Positions 31,991-42,560 of a DNA stretch of 64,000 nt are shown piece after piece. Location: the NCBI GenBank assembly GCA_917880885.1, contig OU862927.1, forward strand, positions 34,933,571-34,997,570. Reading direction: 5' to 3'. Position 1 is the stretch's first letter. Every line of letters begins with the position of its first letter. The notes under the pieces were generated by a model. That model was not told where the DNA came from. It was given only the letters and a program-made list of their open reading frames with translations, and did no database searches. This stretch comes from Limnephilus marmoratus (Eukaryota; Arthropoda; Insecta; Trichoptera; Limnephilidae). The position numbers and the translations under genes were made by a program.

Positions 31991-32190
31991 TATTTTTAAT
32001 AGAATTTTAGATTTTATTAAACATTTAATTAACTTATTATGCTGTCTCAGTAGAGGTAAAGTCACAAGGAGAAAATCCATAATTGGTTTTATTTTGCCTA
32101 TAATAATACTTATGTACAAACTGAAAAAATGTAAACTGTCAGTTTCCCGAAAATTAAAAAATAAATAAATAGAGTAAAATATCATCGGAC
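31991..32190. other. spacer, nothing recognised
   Basis: AT-rich and non-coding. Confidence 0.4.
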
Positions 32191-32204
32191 CAAAAAAATT
32201 ATAT

Positions 32205-32988
32205 CATTAATTTTTGGAGATCGCTGGCAACGGTTAATATGCACTTTTTTTGAAAAAACATTTTGTTTCACCTTAATTAGATTAAAAGGCAACTATTTGC
32301 ATTGGGGAAAGTGGAAAATATTTCATTCTAAATTTCGATTACGTAAAATTAAAATTAGCTTTCGTCTTGTGAGATTGTACACCATTAGCTATTAGCTCAT
32401 TCGCTGTAACTTTGGTATGTTGGTATTCCTGATACACTTGAATGTATAACGAACGGCTAGAAGATTTTGAAGGTGCGGGGCACTTTCTTTTGAATCACAA
32501 ACCATGTTACACAAACCTAGCGTTGCCGCTAAACTACTTGAAAACTGGGATGTTTTTCTTGCCTTGACGCGAGTAGGCGTTATAAAGGGGCACTTTCTTT
32601 TGTATCACAAACCATGTTACACAAACCTAGAATTCCCATGAAGTCTGCTACGCTTTGCTCTAGCATGTTTTCGTACAGTAACAAGAATACCAACATAACA
32701 AAATGACATTTGAAAATAATGTTAGAAAATAGACGGTCTCGTTTCACAGAATGAAAGCTAATTTTAATTTTACGTAATCGAAATTTAGAATGAAATATTT
32801 TCCACTTTCCCCAATGCAAATAGTTGTCTTTTAATGTAATTAAGGTGAATCAAAAGATTTTTTCAAAAAAAGTGCAAATTAACCATTGCCAGCGATCTCA
32901 AAAATTTACCATTATCTCCACTTTTTTAAAATGCTCAGCAATCGCTAGTTAAAATCCTTCAGGCACGTGCTGTTACACCCTGTATATT
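32205..32988. mobile_element. foldback element, copy 1
   Basis: Inverted arms at about 32215-32370 and 32740-32915, sharing gagatcgctggcaacgg, ctatttgcattggggaaagt, tttcattctaaatttcg and acgtaaaattaaaattagct. The interior has two tandem copies of a roughly 105-bp unit starting ggcactttcttttgaatcac (near 32478 and 32586). The right outer end finishes gcacgtgctgttacaccctg, mirror of the end at 26729. The left outer end is missing. The central arm blocks recur in the element at 53128-53833. Confidence 0.8.
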
Positions 32989-33109
32989 TTCAGAACCGGA
33001 ACAAAGGCTTCAGTATTGTGATGTTATGTGACTGGAATAATGTAGAATCGAATATTCCATATAAATATTGTATTCGATACGTAATGGTTAGAGACACAAA
33101 AAAGATTTT

Positions 33110-34243
33110 CAGCCTTACTAAAAAACCTAGTGAAAATTTTATTCAATTGACAAACGGCCGCGGATGTGAAAACATTACTAATTAAAAATTTGTTCATTGA
33201 AAGAAATACACATGGTTTCCACGGCCTGAGAGGGTAGTTTATCTCTGTTTTAACCTTTAATGTCCGAACGATATTTGTATTTTTTCCGTAGTATTTTGAA
33301 TGTTCTATATATTTCTTATTTTTGAAGGTGTCGTAAAAACAAATACCATTTATGAAAACTAGATAAAATTACCTTTTAGATTTGTATATTTGAAATACAG
33401 TTTAGTTTTCAAAAACTGACATATTTTAAGATTCAAACTCGGAAATAAATGGAAAAAAATTTCTTACCAAAGTTTTTTTGACTAAAATGTAGAGAAATTA
33501 AGAAAAAAACAAAATTTCAAAAACACAGTCCTTTTATGTAATAAATTTGGAAGGAAACTATCACCTCACTTTTTCCTCGGGCATACAATAAAAAAATAAT
33601 AAAAAATTTCAAAGTTTTTTTTATTGCTAAAAAACTAACCTATAAATTATACCGTCTTTTAAATCAGATTTCTTGCATCTCTAAAGACGTTAATTACTTT
33701 GATGCATTTACCCACACATGTATTAGATAATATTATTTAAAAAAAAACACCACTGTCATAAAATTATCATAAAATAAAACCTTTAAATGTAAATTTGAAT
33801 TCTCATGTATCATGAAAAAAAGTTTTTGACACTTCAATTTTCAAAGTACGATTATTGTTTTATAACTTGACTAAAACTTATGAAAAACCACACAACACAC
33901 GATAAATATATCAATGATATAAATATAAGAGTAAATTATTCATATTAATAGAAATTAACCATCACATAAGTAATATTGGACACACAGAAATCATTTCGCG
34001 CTTCCAGCGTCTTTTTCGACCGCGAACACGAATGCGCAGGCGCCGCGCCGCCGCGCCACTCAGCGGTTATGAAGAAAACAAACAATTTAGTACTTAAATA
34101 TGCGTGGTTGCCGGATTTACAGTACGTTTTAAGACCAAATCTTATTGGTAATGTTATCGTGTTTTAGTGTATTTTTGTTTTATTCATGTTGCTGCAGCAA
34201 CACGGGTAATCGGGCGTGCTGTGTTTTTTTTTTAGTAAGGCTG
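33110..34243 (+). mobile_element. CAGCCTTACTAAAA-ended element, copy 1
   Basis: A 1.13-kb unit with cagccttactaaaaaacc at the left and its complement ttttttagtaaggctg at the right. Landmarks are acggccgcggatgtgaaaac, ggcctgagagggtagtttat, aggtgtcgtaaaaacaaata and catgttgctgcagcaacacg. Copy 2 lies 2.6 kb downstream in the same orientation. No convincing target duplication and no transposase; the small GC-rich stretch near 34010-34070 is not clearly coding. Confidence 0.8.
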
Positions 34244-34329
34244 TTTATGTTTACTGGATATTTTTGTTACGTGATAGAGGAGTGCTTCTCAAACTTGTAA
34301 TAAGTATTGAAATTTTCTATTTTTGAAAA

Positions 34330-35085
34330 GGACATTTTTTTAACACTGCATAGGAGGAAAATAATTCCCCTCAGATCCTACGACATCTTTGGGGAGGATG
34401 TTGTTTGGTTTTGATTTTTCATGGTAGAAGATCTTCAATAAAGATGCAAAATTCTTCACTGGCTAACTAACTGATTTATTAAATAATAAGCACATTATTT
34501 TACAACGCACTAAAAAAGGCCTTCAGACCATAACTTAGTTGATTCCAGCTGTTTTCAAGAGATAAAAAGCGTTTTATTCAACAGAACATAGTATTTATAA
34601 CCAAAAAAAACTCATACCAATAAATAAACAGTGACATACATATGTCAGACTATGATATACAGAAATCTATTTTATTAACTATCACTACAACTAGCTTCGA
34701 AATTATACCGGCCGGTGCAGGTAGGAATCTGCACTTATAACTAGCTTGGAAATGTTACGCTAGAGGTCAGTAACTTTCATTTTTTAAACAGATGTGTGTA
34801 TTGTGTATAATAGGATCTTTTTTGAAAAGGAAGAAGTGGAAGTTCTGGAAAGGGACGGGTAGGAATTCGAGGGCCAGTGTGTCTAGGAGTGACGCACATA
34901 CGAACTGCACTCTGCGGTGCAAGGTGGTATTCCGGGTGAGTCCTGCTGGAGAGATCAAAATGTCTCCCTCAACCGGTCTTCCCCGATCCGGCCTGCCACG
35001 TAGGTGCGCCCCCAGCCAAGACCCGGATAAATCTCACAACACAAACCTGGGCACCCCCGCTAAATCACCAAACTAGCGCACAGGT
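34330..35085 (-). mobile_element. LINE-derived short element (interrupted)
   Basis: The 3' hairpin portion (aacactgcataggaggaaaa ... gatgttgt) at 34335-34400 and the body at 34830-35085 (gaagttctggaaagggacgg, taggagtgacgcacatacga, gatccggcctgccacgtagg, acccccgctaaatcaccaaa) are collinear with 12815-13145. About 410 bp at 34400-34820 intervene and hold nothing recognised. Confidence 0.65.
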
Positions 35086-35199
35086 GCTAGTTTTCAAAGC
35101 ATTACCCCGGTAAGGGAGAAGTCCTTGGTTCAATTCCCAGATGCGATCGAATCTTTTTCCGTCTTTTCTGTTTCAATTTTTTTGTTAGAGAGTGGTTAA

Positions 35200-35395
35200 T
35201 ATTTTGAAATGAAAACTTCTTAAGCACCGTTGTGGTTTGAAAATCGATGAAACGAAAAAATAGCGACGATAAAAAGAGACAAACAAAACTCTATAGGATT
35301 TATCCTGCGAGATAATGAGATAGTGTAATCGGTCTCCTCTTTGTGCGGTACTTCGTAGCCTACCTCCTCTTGTCAACTTTAGTTTTCTGAAATAA
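35200..35395 (+). repeat. dispersed family A, copy 4
   Basis: Blocks atgaaaacttcttaagcacc, aaaaagagacaaac, tataggatttatcctgcgag and tcggtctcctctttgtgcgg, ending in agttttctgaa. The following 35396-35714 holds no recognised feature. Confidence 0.72.
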
Positions 35396-35714
35396 CTGAT
35401 TTTTTTTTATGTTCTGTATCCCACACAGCAATCAAGGTATAGTTGTTACTAGGTGGTGATACTACTTGTGAAATAACAAAAAATGTTCTGTGTAATTTAT
35501 TATTACTTTGTACTTTGTTTGTAGATTGTTTGTACTCAATGTGTACGCTTGTACTATGTTTATCCTCTGTTCTTAGATAGTTTAAAGTTGATTTCTTTAT
35601 TGTTTTTTTTAAGTTAATACAATTACTACCTACTACTGTTTTTCTTAATGCCAAATCGTTTCAGGCCCGACTTCCGTTCATTTCGATTTATAACATATTT
35701 TCCTTAAATACTAT

Positions 35715-36768
35715 CAGCCTTACTAAAAAACCCAGTGAAAATTTTATTCAATCAAACGGCCGCGGATATGAAAACATTACTAATTAAAAAATTGTTCATG
35801 GAAAAAAATACACTTGGTTTACACGGCCTGAGGGGGTAGTTTATCTCTGTTTTATCAATGATCTTTGAACGAAATTTGAAATTTTTGCAAAATATTTTGA
35901 ATATTCTATATATTTCTTATTTTTGAAGGTGTCGTAAAAACAAATACCATTTATGAAAACTAGATAAAATTACCTTTTAGATTTGTGTAATTGAAATACA
36001 CTTTAGTTTTTAAAAACTGCCATATATTAAGATTCAAACGCGAAAAAAAATGGATTTTTTTTTTCACCAAAACATATTTGATGAAAGTGTACAGAAATTT
36101 ATATAATGAATTTGGAACGAAACTGCCACCTCACTTTTTCCTCGTGCATACAAAAAACTAACCTAAAAAAATAATACCGAATTTTATAACAGATTTCTTG
36201 CAACTTTAAAACGTTAATTTCATTGATAGGGTTAGGTACACATGTATTAGATATTAATATTTAAAAAAAACACCACTTTTATGAAATTCACATAAAATAA
36301 AATACTTTAGAGGTAAATTTGAATGTTCATGTTTCACAAAAAAAACTTATTGACATTTCAATTTTCAAAGTATGATTATGGTTATTATAACTTGACTAAA
36401 ACTTATTAAAAACCACAAAAAACACCGTAAATATATCAATTATGCGAATGTAATAGTAAATTAGTCGTATTAATAGATATTACGATTAGATTTGTGTAAA
36501 ATTTCACACACCCGCGAAGTGAGTTTTTTTGGCGGTTTTAACGCGAATGACGAATGCGAAGGCGCTGCCATCTAGCGGTTCTGTAGGAAAACAAACAATT
36601 AAATTGTGTATAGTATGAAAAATTACATTGTTGCCAAACTTATAAAATACATTTTAAGAACAAATCTTATTAGTAATGTTATCGTGTTTTAGTGTATTTT
36701 TGTTTTATTCATGTTGCTGCAGCAACGCGGGTAATCGGGCGTGCTGTGGTTTTTTTTTAGTAAGGCTG
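35715..36768 (+). mobile_element. CAGCCTTACTAAAA-ended element, copy 2
   Basis: A 1.05-kb unit collinear with 33110-34243 throughout, by eye roughly 85% alike, with short deletions. Same inverted ends. The two copies are direct repeats with about 1.5 kb between them. Confidence 0.8.
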
Positions 36769-37490
36769 TTTAAGTTTTAAAGCTCTTAAAAATATATATT
36801 TAATTCTTGAAGAAAATATCTATACATTCCCACGCCGAAACAGCATTTATATGAAATTCCCTCGATAGAAAAAAATGCAAAGTATGCTCTGAAAATTATT
36901 GTAAACACGTTTTTTCATTTATTTTCAAGTTAGGCGTATGAAAAATTCAGAGTGTTTCTTTAAATATTTTTTTAGGCATTCCCCATGAGATTTTTGATCT
37001 ACTTTAAACTAGTCGTGTTTTATTAAACATTTTCACAATTTTTGTTTAAATATTATCGTTTTTAATCATCCCTCTAACATTCGTATTTACATATCTCTCC
37101 TTCTTCTTCTTTTTAGCGGGTACTGCCGGGCCTTCAGCACTTTTGAACTGGTCGAGTAGATATTCATATAAGATCGCTCGACATCGCAAAGATTCAACAG
37201 TTGAATAAATAATATCAATAACGTAAACGTAGAGAGTGGGAAGAATACGGGTAAAGCCTAGATTTGCGTTCATAAAAGTGAAAAGGTTTTGGTCGCCTTT
37301 ACAAAAAATCGCATTATTATCCTTTTTTACGCGAAGCTCCGAACATAAAAGTGGCTTTCACCACGGCGATGAAATTCCTCTGAACCACACAAGGCTTAAA
37401 CCCTTCTTATTATCCTCTGAACCATCACGTCGTATCAGATGAAATAACAAAGGCGTTATGTAACGTGCGCCCTTTACAAAAATGTTTTAT
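36769..37490. other. intergenic, nothing recognised
   Basis: Contains the 36825-36900 segment also present at 19370-19455. The open frames at 37046-37442 lack recognisable motifs and are not supported as genes. Confidence 0.45.
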
Positions 37491-37559
37491 AAAGGGTTGG
37501 CCAACCAAAACGCACGATGTTAATTGTAAATAAAACAAAAGTTTTCAGAGACATATCTT

Positions 37560-37763
37560 AATTTTTTTATTATGATAGAAAGATCTATGACACTTATGTG
37601 TGAATCAAAATATCGGCCAAATGCTCGCCACGGCTTCTGTGGCATACCTCTATCAGATGGTCCATGTTTTCAATGATGCTGAGCATAATTGAGGTTCAAT
37701 GTCATTAATGCGCCGAATTATCTCATCCTTTAGCTCTTGAATTGTTTTTGGCTTATTGACGTA
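37560..37763 (-). pseudogene. mariner transposase C-terminal fragment
   Basis: Minus-strand translation YVNKPKTIQELKDEIIRRIN then DIEPQL, the usual C-terminus of this mariner type, followed by stops. It joins the GYLK stretch at 39370 across the LINE. Confidence 0.8.
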
Positions 37764-37766
37764 TAC

Positions 37767-39362
37767 TTTTTTTTACATTAACTCCACACAGGAGGCCCTG
37801 AGGAAAATAATTTCCCTTAGGTCCTATGTCATCTGGATGCTGTGTAGAGGGTCTTTTTTAGGAGAGGAAGGAATGAACACTGGTCTTGAAGAGACCCATG
37901 TTGTAGGAAGGAGGAAACACAGAGGCCGGCAAATCATTCCACAGCTGAGCTGTTGAACACAAGAACGAGTCGAAGAAACGACCCGTTCTCATGTGACAAA
38001 TGTCAACCGTGTACAAATGTTTTCCCGACTATGCACCGGTGCCGAAGGGATCAATGATGCTAGTTCCTTGGAGCATCTTCCATTATAATACCGGTAGAAC
38101 AAGGATAGCATTCCCACACGACGCCTGTGCTCTAAAGATTGCAATCTGTCTGTTAAGATGGGAGAATCTATCAAACGGACCGCCCGTTTCTGCACAGAGT
38201 CGAGGGTATTTTTCAGGTATTTTGGAGCTCCAGACCAGAGATGGCTGCCAAATTCAACCGTTGGGCGTACTTGTGATTTGAACAAGGTTAGCAGTTGTGC
38301 ACTATTAAAGTATCTGCGGGCCCTGTACAGTACGCCCAGTTTTTGGGAGGCTAACTTTACTCTGGCTTCGATGGGGCCCCCATACTTGAACTGGTTACTT
38401 AGGGTTACACCAAGCATATCAATGGTTCTGTTCTGATGGAGGTCCTGTTCGGAAGATTGCTTCCGTTGAAAGAGACTAGATTTTCATTTCGATCCCTTTT
38501 AGACGTAATCAGACAAGATTGGGTCTTTGAAACATTAAATTCAACGAGATTATTTTTACCCCAAGAGAAAACACTCTCGAGGTAACCGTCCATTCTTTGC
38601 TTCAAAGCCCTACGAGCTGTTGGAGTTAGTGAGCCCTTTGGGGGCTTGTCAAACAAAAAGCTATCATGAACTGTACTGTCATCCGCAGAACAGTGAATTG
38701 GTGCACATAACAAAAGGTCGTTGATGTGCAACAAAAACAAAGTCGGAGACAGAACCGATCCCCGCGGGACGCCAGCATTTATCGAGTGTGAGGAAGAGGT
38801 GAAACCATCGGCTACCGTCTGAATCGATCTCTCCCTCAAGAAGTCGGCAATCCACGTACACAAGGATGCGGGAAGTCCGTAAGAAGGCAGTTTGTTGACA
38901 AGTCCTCGGTGCCAAACCCGGTCAAAGACCTTGGAAATGTCCAGTGCAACCATTTGGGTCTCACCGAAACGTTCCAGGCATCGCTCCCAAACATGTCACA
39001 TACGCGAGAAGATCACCGCACGAGAGATTCCGCTGGAATCCGTATTGACGGTCGTTAATAATTGTGTTCTTCTCGAGGTATGTGAACAGTTTGTCGTTGA
39101 TCACACGTTCCATCACTTTAGACAGAACTGATGTGATCACTATGGGGCGGTAGTTGGCCGGGTTGGAGCGGTCACCCTTCTTTGGAATAGGATGGATAAC
39201 CGCTTTTTTCCAACCACAGGGCACAGAGCCAGTCTTCAGGGACATTTTAAAAAGCTTCGTCAAAATTGGAACTATTTCTGCAGCACACCTCTGCAGTACC
39301 AGGGCAGGTATTCTGTCAGGCTCACTGGCTTTATTAACATCAAGCCCTCGTAAAACATGGAG
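37767..39362 (-). pseudogene. 5'-truncated Jockey/CR1-type LINE in mariner
   Basis: Minus-strand LINE with poly-A, the 3' UTR hairpin (ctccacacaggaggccctga), and ORF2 in three frames. 38961-39362 has PKKGDRSNPANYRPIVITSV and NDRQYGFQRNLSCGDLLAYV. 38405-38953 has VALDISKVFDRVWHRGLVNK and GVPRGSVLSPTLFLLHINDL, then CSADDSTVHDS, a diverged catalytic YADD block. 37989-38417 has the C-terminal VRPTVEFGSHLWSGAPKYLK and QKRAVRLIDSPILTDRLQSL. Frameshifts near 38955 and 38415 break it. The endonuclease domain is missing. A 7-bp duplication TACTTTT flanks it (37764-37770, 39363-39369). Confidence 0.9.
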
Positions 39363-39369
39363 TACTTTT

Positions 39370-39844
39370 AAATACCCCAAAGAAAAAAGTACAACGGTGT
39401 CAAATCACATGATCGTGGCAGCCAATTGACATCTCCACGACGTTAGATAACACCGCCATTGAATTTCTCGCGCAAACGAGCCATTGTTTCGTTCACTGTG
39501 TGGCAAGTGGCACCGACGTGTTGGAACCACATATCGTCCAGCTCCATATCCCCAATTTCTGGCCACAAAAAGTCCGTTATCATCTCGCGATAGCGAACAC
39601 CATTCATGGTAACTGCTTGAACGATCTCATTTTCGAAGAAGTACGGCCTGATGACGCCGCCAGCACTTAAACGGCACCAAACAATCGCTCTTTGTGGATG
39701 CATCGGCTTTTCATCAATCACTCGTGGATTTTCATTTGCCCAAATGCGGCAATTCTGCTTGTTAATGAATCCACTGAGGTGAAAGTGTGCCTCATCGCTG
39801 AAGATGATTTTCTTCGTTAAGTCACTATTCACTTGTCTGTTCAA
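39370..39844 (-). pseudogene. mariner transposase, catalytic region (inactive)
   Basis: Minus-strand frame with KKIIFSDEAHFHLSGFINKQ (first catalytic Asp in FSDEAHF), IVWCRLSAGGVIRPYFF, then MWFQHVGATCHTVNETM, where the usual second Asp of the FQxDGAxxH block is replaced by Val. After a stop near 39443 the frame reads PRSCDLTPLYFFLWG, which keeps the third Asp. The N-terminal DNA-binding helix-turn-helix domains are absent. Loss of the second catalytic residue, the stop and the LINE insertion make it inactive. The C-terminal part continues at 37763 and below. Confidence 0.88.
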
Positions 39845-39990
39845 CCAACCATTGCGCGCTGCTCAATTGTGTACCTCTCAACGGTTGAATTTGTCAAAGA
39901 CTGAAACAAAGAAATGTCAAATGAAGTTGGGCAAAAAACTTGACATTAAGGTGTGGCTCACAATTAACATCGTGCGTTACGGTTGGACCA

Positions 39991-40109
39991 CGATTTACGA
40001 TCCCAAGTTAAAATTGCTACGGCAGCAGCGTTATTTTGCGCGTCGCGCCAAACGCCTTATTGTACGTTGTATTAGTAAACACCAGTCATGTTTTTTTTTG
40101 ATTCCATGA
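39991..40109. other. spacer before minisatellite
   Basis: The end of this stretch, ccatgacagttgatcccc then cgacagttgg, resembles the arm start of the foldback element at 10.6-11.1 kb (ccatgacagttcatcctg), hinting that the adjacent minisatellite belongs to the same type of element. Confidence 0.4.
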
Positions 40110-40902
40110 CAGTTGATCCCCCGACAGTTGGATTATTTAGATCGTCTCATTTAGTTTGTTTAGAACATCTGAGTTGGTTTGTTTAGATCGTCTCAGTTGG
40201 ATTGTTTAGATCGTCTCAGTTGGTTTGTTTAGATCGTCTGGATTGTTTAGATCGTCTCAGTAGGTTTGTTTAGATCGTCTCAGTTGGATTGTTTAGATCG
40301 TCTCAGTTGGTTTGCTTAGATCGTCTGGATTGTTTAGATTGTCTCAGTTGGATTGTTTAGATAATCTCAGTTGGTTTGTTTGGATCGTCTCAGTTAGTTT
40401 GTTTAGATCATCTCAGTTGGTTTGTTTAGATCGTCTCAGTTGGATTGTTTAAATCGTCTCAGTTGGTTTGTTTTAATCGTCTCAGTTGGAATGTTTAGAT
40501 CGTCTCAGTTGGTTTGTTTATATCATCTCAGTTGATTTGTTTAGATCGTCTCAGTTGGATTATTTAGATCGTCCCAGTTGGTTTGTTTAGATCGTCTCAG
40601 TTGGATTGTTTAGATCGACTCAGTTGGTTTGTTTAGATCATCTCAGTTAATTTGTTTAGATTTACATCGTCTCAGTTGATTTGTTTAGATCGTTTCAATT
40701 GAATTGTTTAAATCGTCTCAGTTGGTTTATTTAGATCGTTTCAGTTAGTTTGTTTATATCGTCTCAGTTGGTTTATTTAGATCGTCTCAGTTAATTTGTT
40801 TAGATTTAGATCGTCTCAGTTGATTTGTTTAGATCGTTTCAATTGGATTGTTTAGATCGTCTCAGTTGGTTTGTTTAGATCGTTTTAGTTAGTTTGTTTA
40901 GA
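40110..40902 (+). repeat. 23-bp minisatellite, left block
   Basis: Tandem unit ttggtttgtttagatcgtct + cag, alternating with a ttggattg variant. Many single-base variants (catctcag, cgtttcag) and a few partial units. Interrupted at 40903 by an inserted element and continued at 42155. Confidence 0.95.
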
Positions 40903-42154
40903 TCAGGGGGGGGGGGAACCTGGTGCCCACCGGCACTTTTGGTGCAGCCTGCAGAAAGAACCACAAAAAAATACACAGAACGGAGTGGGTTTTTCACAAA
41001 AATTTTACAAGCAAGTAGTTTAGACACCAATGAAAACGTGATAAAACTCCCATTTTACTTTTATTTTAATTTGTTATTGTGAAACGATAGGTAGTTAAAT
41101 TCCATCGGAACTTTTAATTTTCTTGTACGGGACAGTCCCGATATTTCAGGATTGATTGCAACTCTATTCTTATTAACTTAATTTAAGCAGGTTGACTAGT
41201 GGAATCCTATGCAGATTCATTCTAAAGGTAAAAAAATTCATTGCATTTACACACAAAACTGGTTTTTCCGTCAGAGCGAATTGGATTGTGAGTCCCCAGC
41301 CGTGATTAATACTGCACCTAGAACACCAAAATGGTTTTACCTTCGAAATGCGTTATAGTTAGCAGATGAATCCGCAACAGGAATTTGCATTGTGAACACA
41401 AGATTGGTTTGACCTTTAGAAAAAAATGAAAGAATTGATGAAAAAATTCCATGAAAAAATTCAATGAAAAAATTCGATGTGTGGTTTCGTCTGCTTACGC
41501 ATTTCGTAGAAACCCGTTCTCATTGTTGAAGTGCACTTATAAAATTCTAGTTGCTTTTTTGCTGCGAGTATTAGAGAGAAAAGCCATTTTTCATGTACTC
41601 AGTAAAATGACTACACTCAGTAGTTTTTAAGTCTCCGCTTATGGATTCACCCTATAACTGAAACCAGTTCTGTGTTAAGAATGCATTGAAAAAAATTCCA
41701 GGTGGGGTTTCATTTTTTGTGTTAGAAGTAAGTACATTTATGAAATTCTAGTTGCGTACTTTGAGCTGCCAGTATTTGAGGAAAGCCATTTTCATGTTAT
41801 GAGTGGAGTTTTAATTCCCCGCGTACAAACTCACTTTACAATTAAAACCAGTTCTGTGTTTAGAATGCAACGAAAAAATTCCAGGTGGGGGTTTATCTCG
41901 CTAACGCGTTTCGTAAGAAACCATTCTCGTGTATGAAGTGCATAAATATAAATGTGTAAAGTGCATAAATATACAGTTATAAATTTGTAGTTGCATATGT
42001 GCTGCCAGTATTGGAGGAAATCAATTTCACGTTCTGAGTATAGTTTTAATTCCCCGCGTTCAGATTCAATCTGTAATTAAAACCAGTTCTGTGTTAAGAA
42101 TGCAACGAAAACGCATCAGGTGTGATTTCATTTGCTAAAAAGGTTCCCCACCCT
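40903..42154. mobile_element. hAT-like TIR element with internal tandem units, copy B
   Basis: The left end cagggggggggggggaacc and right end ggttccccacccttg are inverted partners (CAAGGGTGGGGAACC). Flanking octamers GTTTAGAT and GTTTACTT agree at 6 of 8 positions, fitting an 8-bp hAT-type target duplication within the minisatellite. The interior has several degenerate 180-230-bp tandem units built from ggtttcgtctgcttacgc, cattctcgtgtatgaagtgc, tctagttgc, gctgccagtatt, cattttcatgttctgagt, gttttaattccccgc and accagttctgtgttaagaat. These units match copy A at 16018-16912. No transposase. Confidence 0.82.
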
Positions 42155-42268
42155 TGGTTTACTTAATCGTCTCAGTTGATTTGTTTAGATCGTTTCAATT
42201 GGATTGTTTAGATCGTCTCATTTAGTTTGTTTACATCGTCTCAGTTGGTTTTTTTAGATCGTCTCAGA
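42155..42268 (+). repeat. 23-bp minisatellite, right block
   Basis: About four to five further units (tcgtctcagttgatttgttt and variants) continuing the array at 40110-40902 beyond the inserted element. Confidence 0.9.
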
Positions 42269-42269
42269 T

Positions 42270-42560
42270 GGTCGATTTTCTTATTTGATCCCATTGATCT
42301 CATTTTGGCAGCTTGGACTCTAGAGCGTCTTCATTCGTTTAGCATCCATATCTGGTGGCCATATGTAAGCGTCGGGTGGTATATCGTTTTGAACACTGCC
42401 ATCTTTGTCTTGATGCTAAGCTCGGCTTTCCTTATCACTGAGCTGTAGATAATGCATTTTATTATAACCAAGCAATTTATAATTTGGGAGGCGGTTATAG
42501 GTTCCGCCACCTCGGGAACCATTAAACTCGCCTGTTGTGACGATTTCTGTACCAAAGTCG
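42270..42560 (-). pseudogene. LINE ORF2 fragment
   Basis: Minus-strand open stretch with SSVIRKAELSIKTKMAVFKT then IYHPTLTYGHQIWML. The K..VFKTIY.PTLTYG..IW.L block is the post-RT region of RTE/R1-like insect LINEs. No active-site region and no 3' UTR identified. Confidence 0.65.

Larger units (their letters stand above)
37497..39990 (-). mobile_element. mariner element split by a LINE
   Basis: Inverted ends of about 30 bp: ttggccaaccaaaacgcacg on the left and the complement cgtgcgttacggttggacca on the right, both continuing into gatgttaattg / caattaacat. The mariner sequence occupies 37497-37763 and 39370-39990, only about 0.9 kb together, so it had also lost internal or N-terminal sequence. 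The LINE at 37767-39362 lies between. Confidence 0.85.

Noticed and set aside
40110..40902. Possible CRISPR array
   Set aside because: The units are contiguous 23-bp tandem repeats without unique spacers, in a eukaryotic setting.
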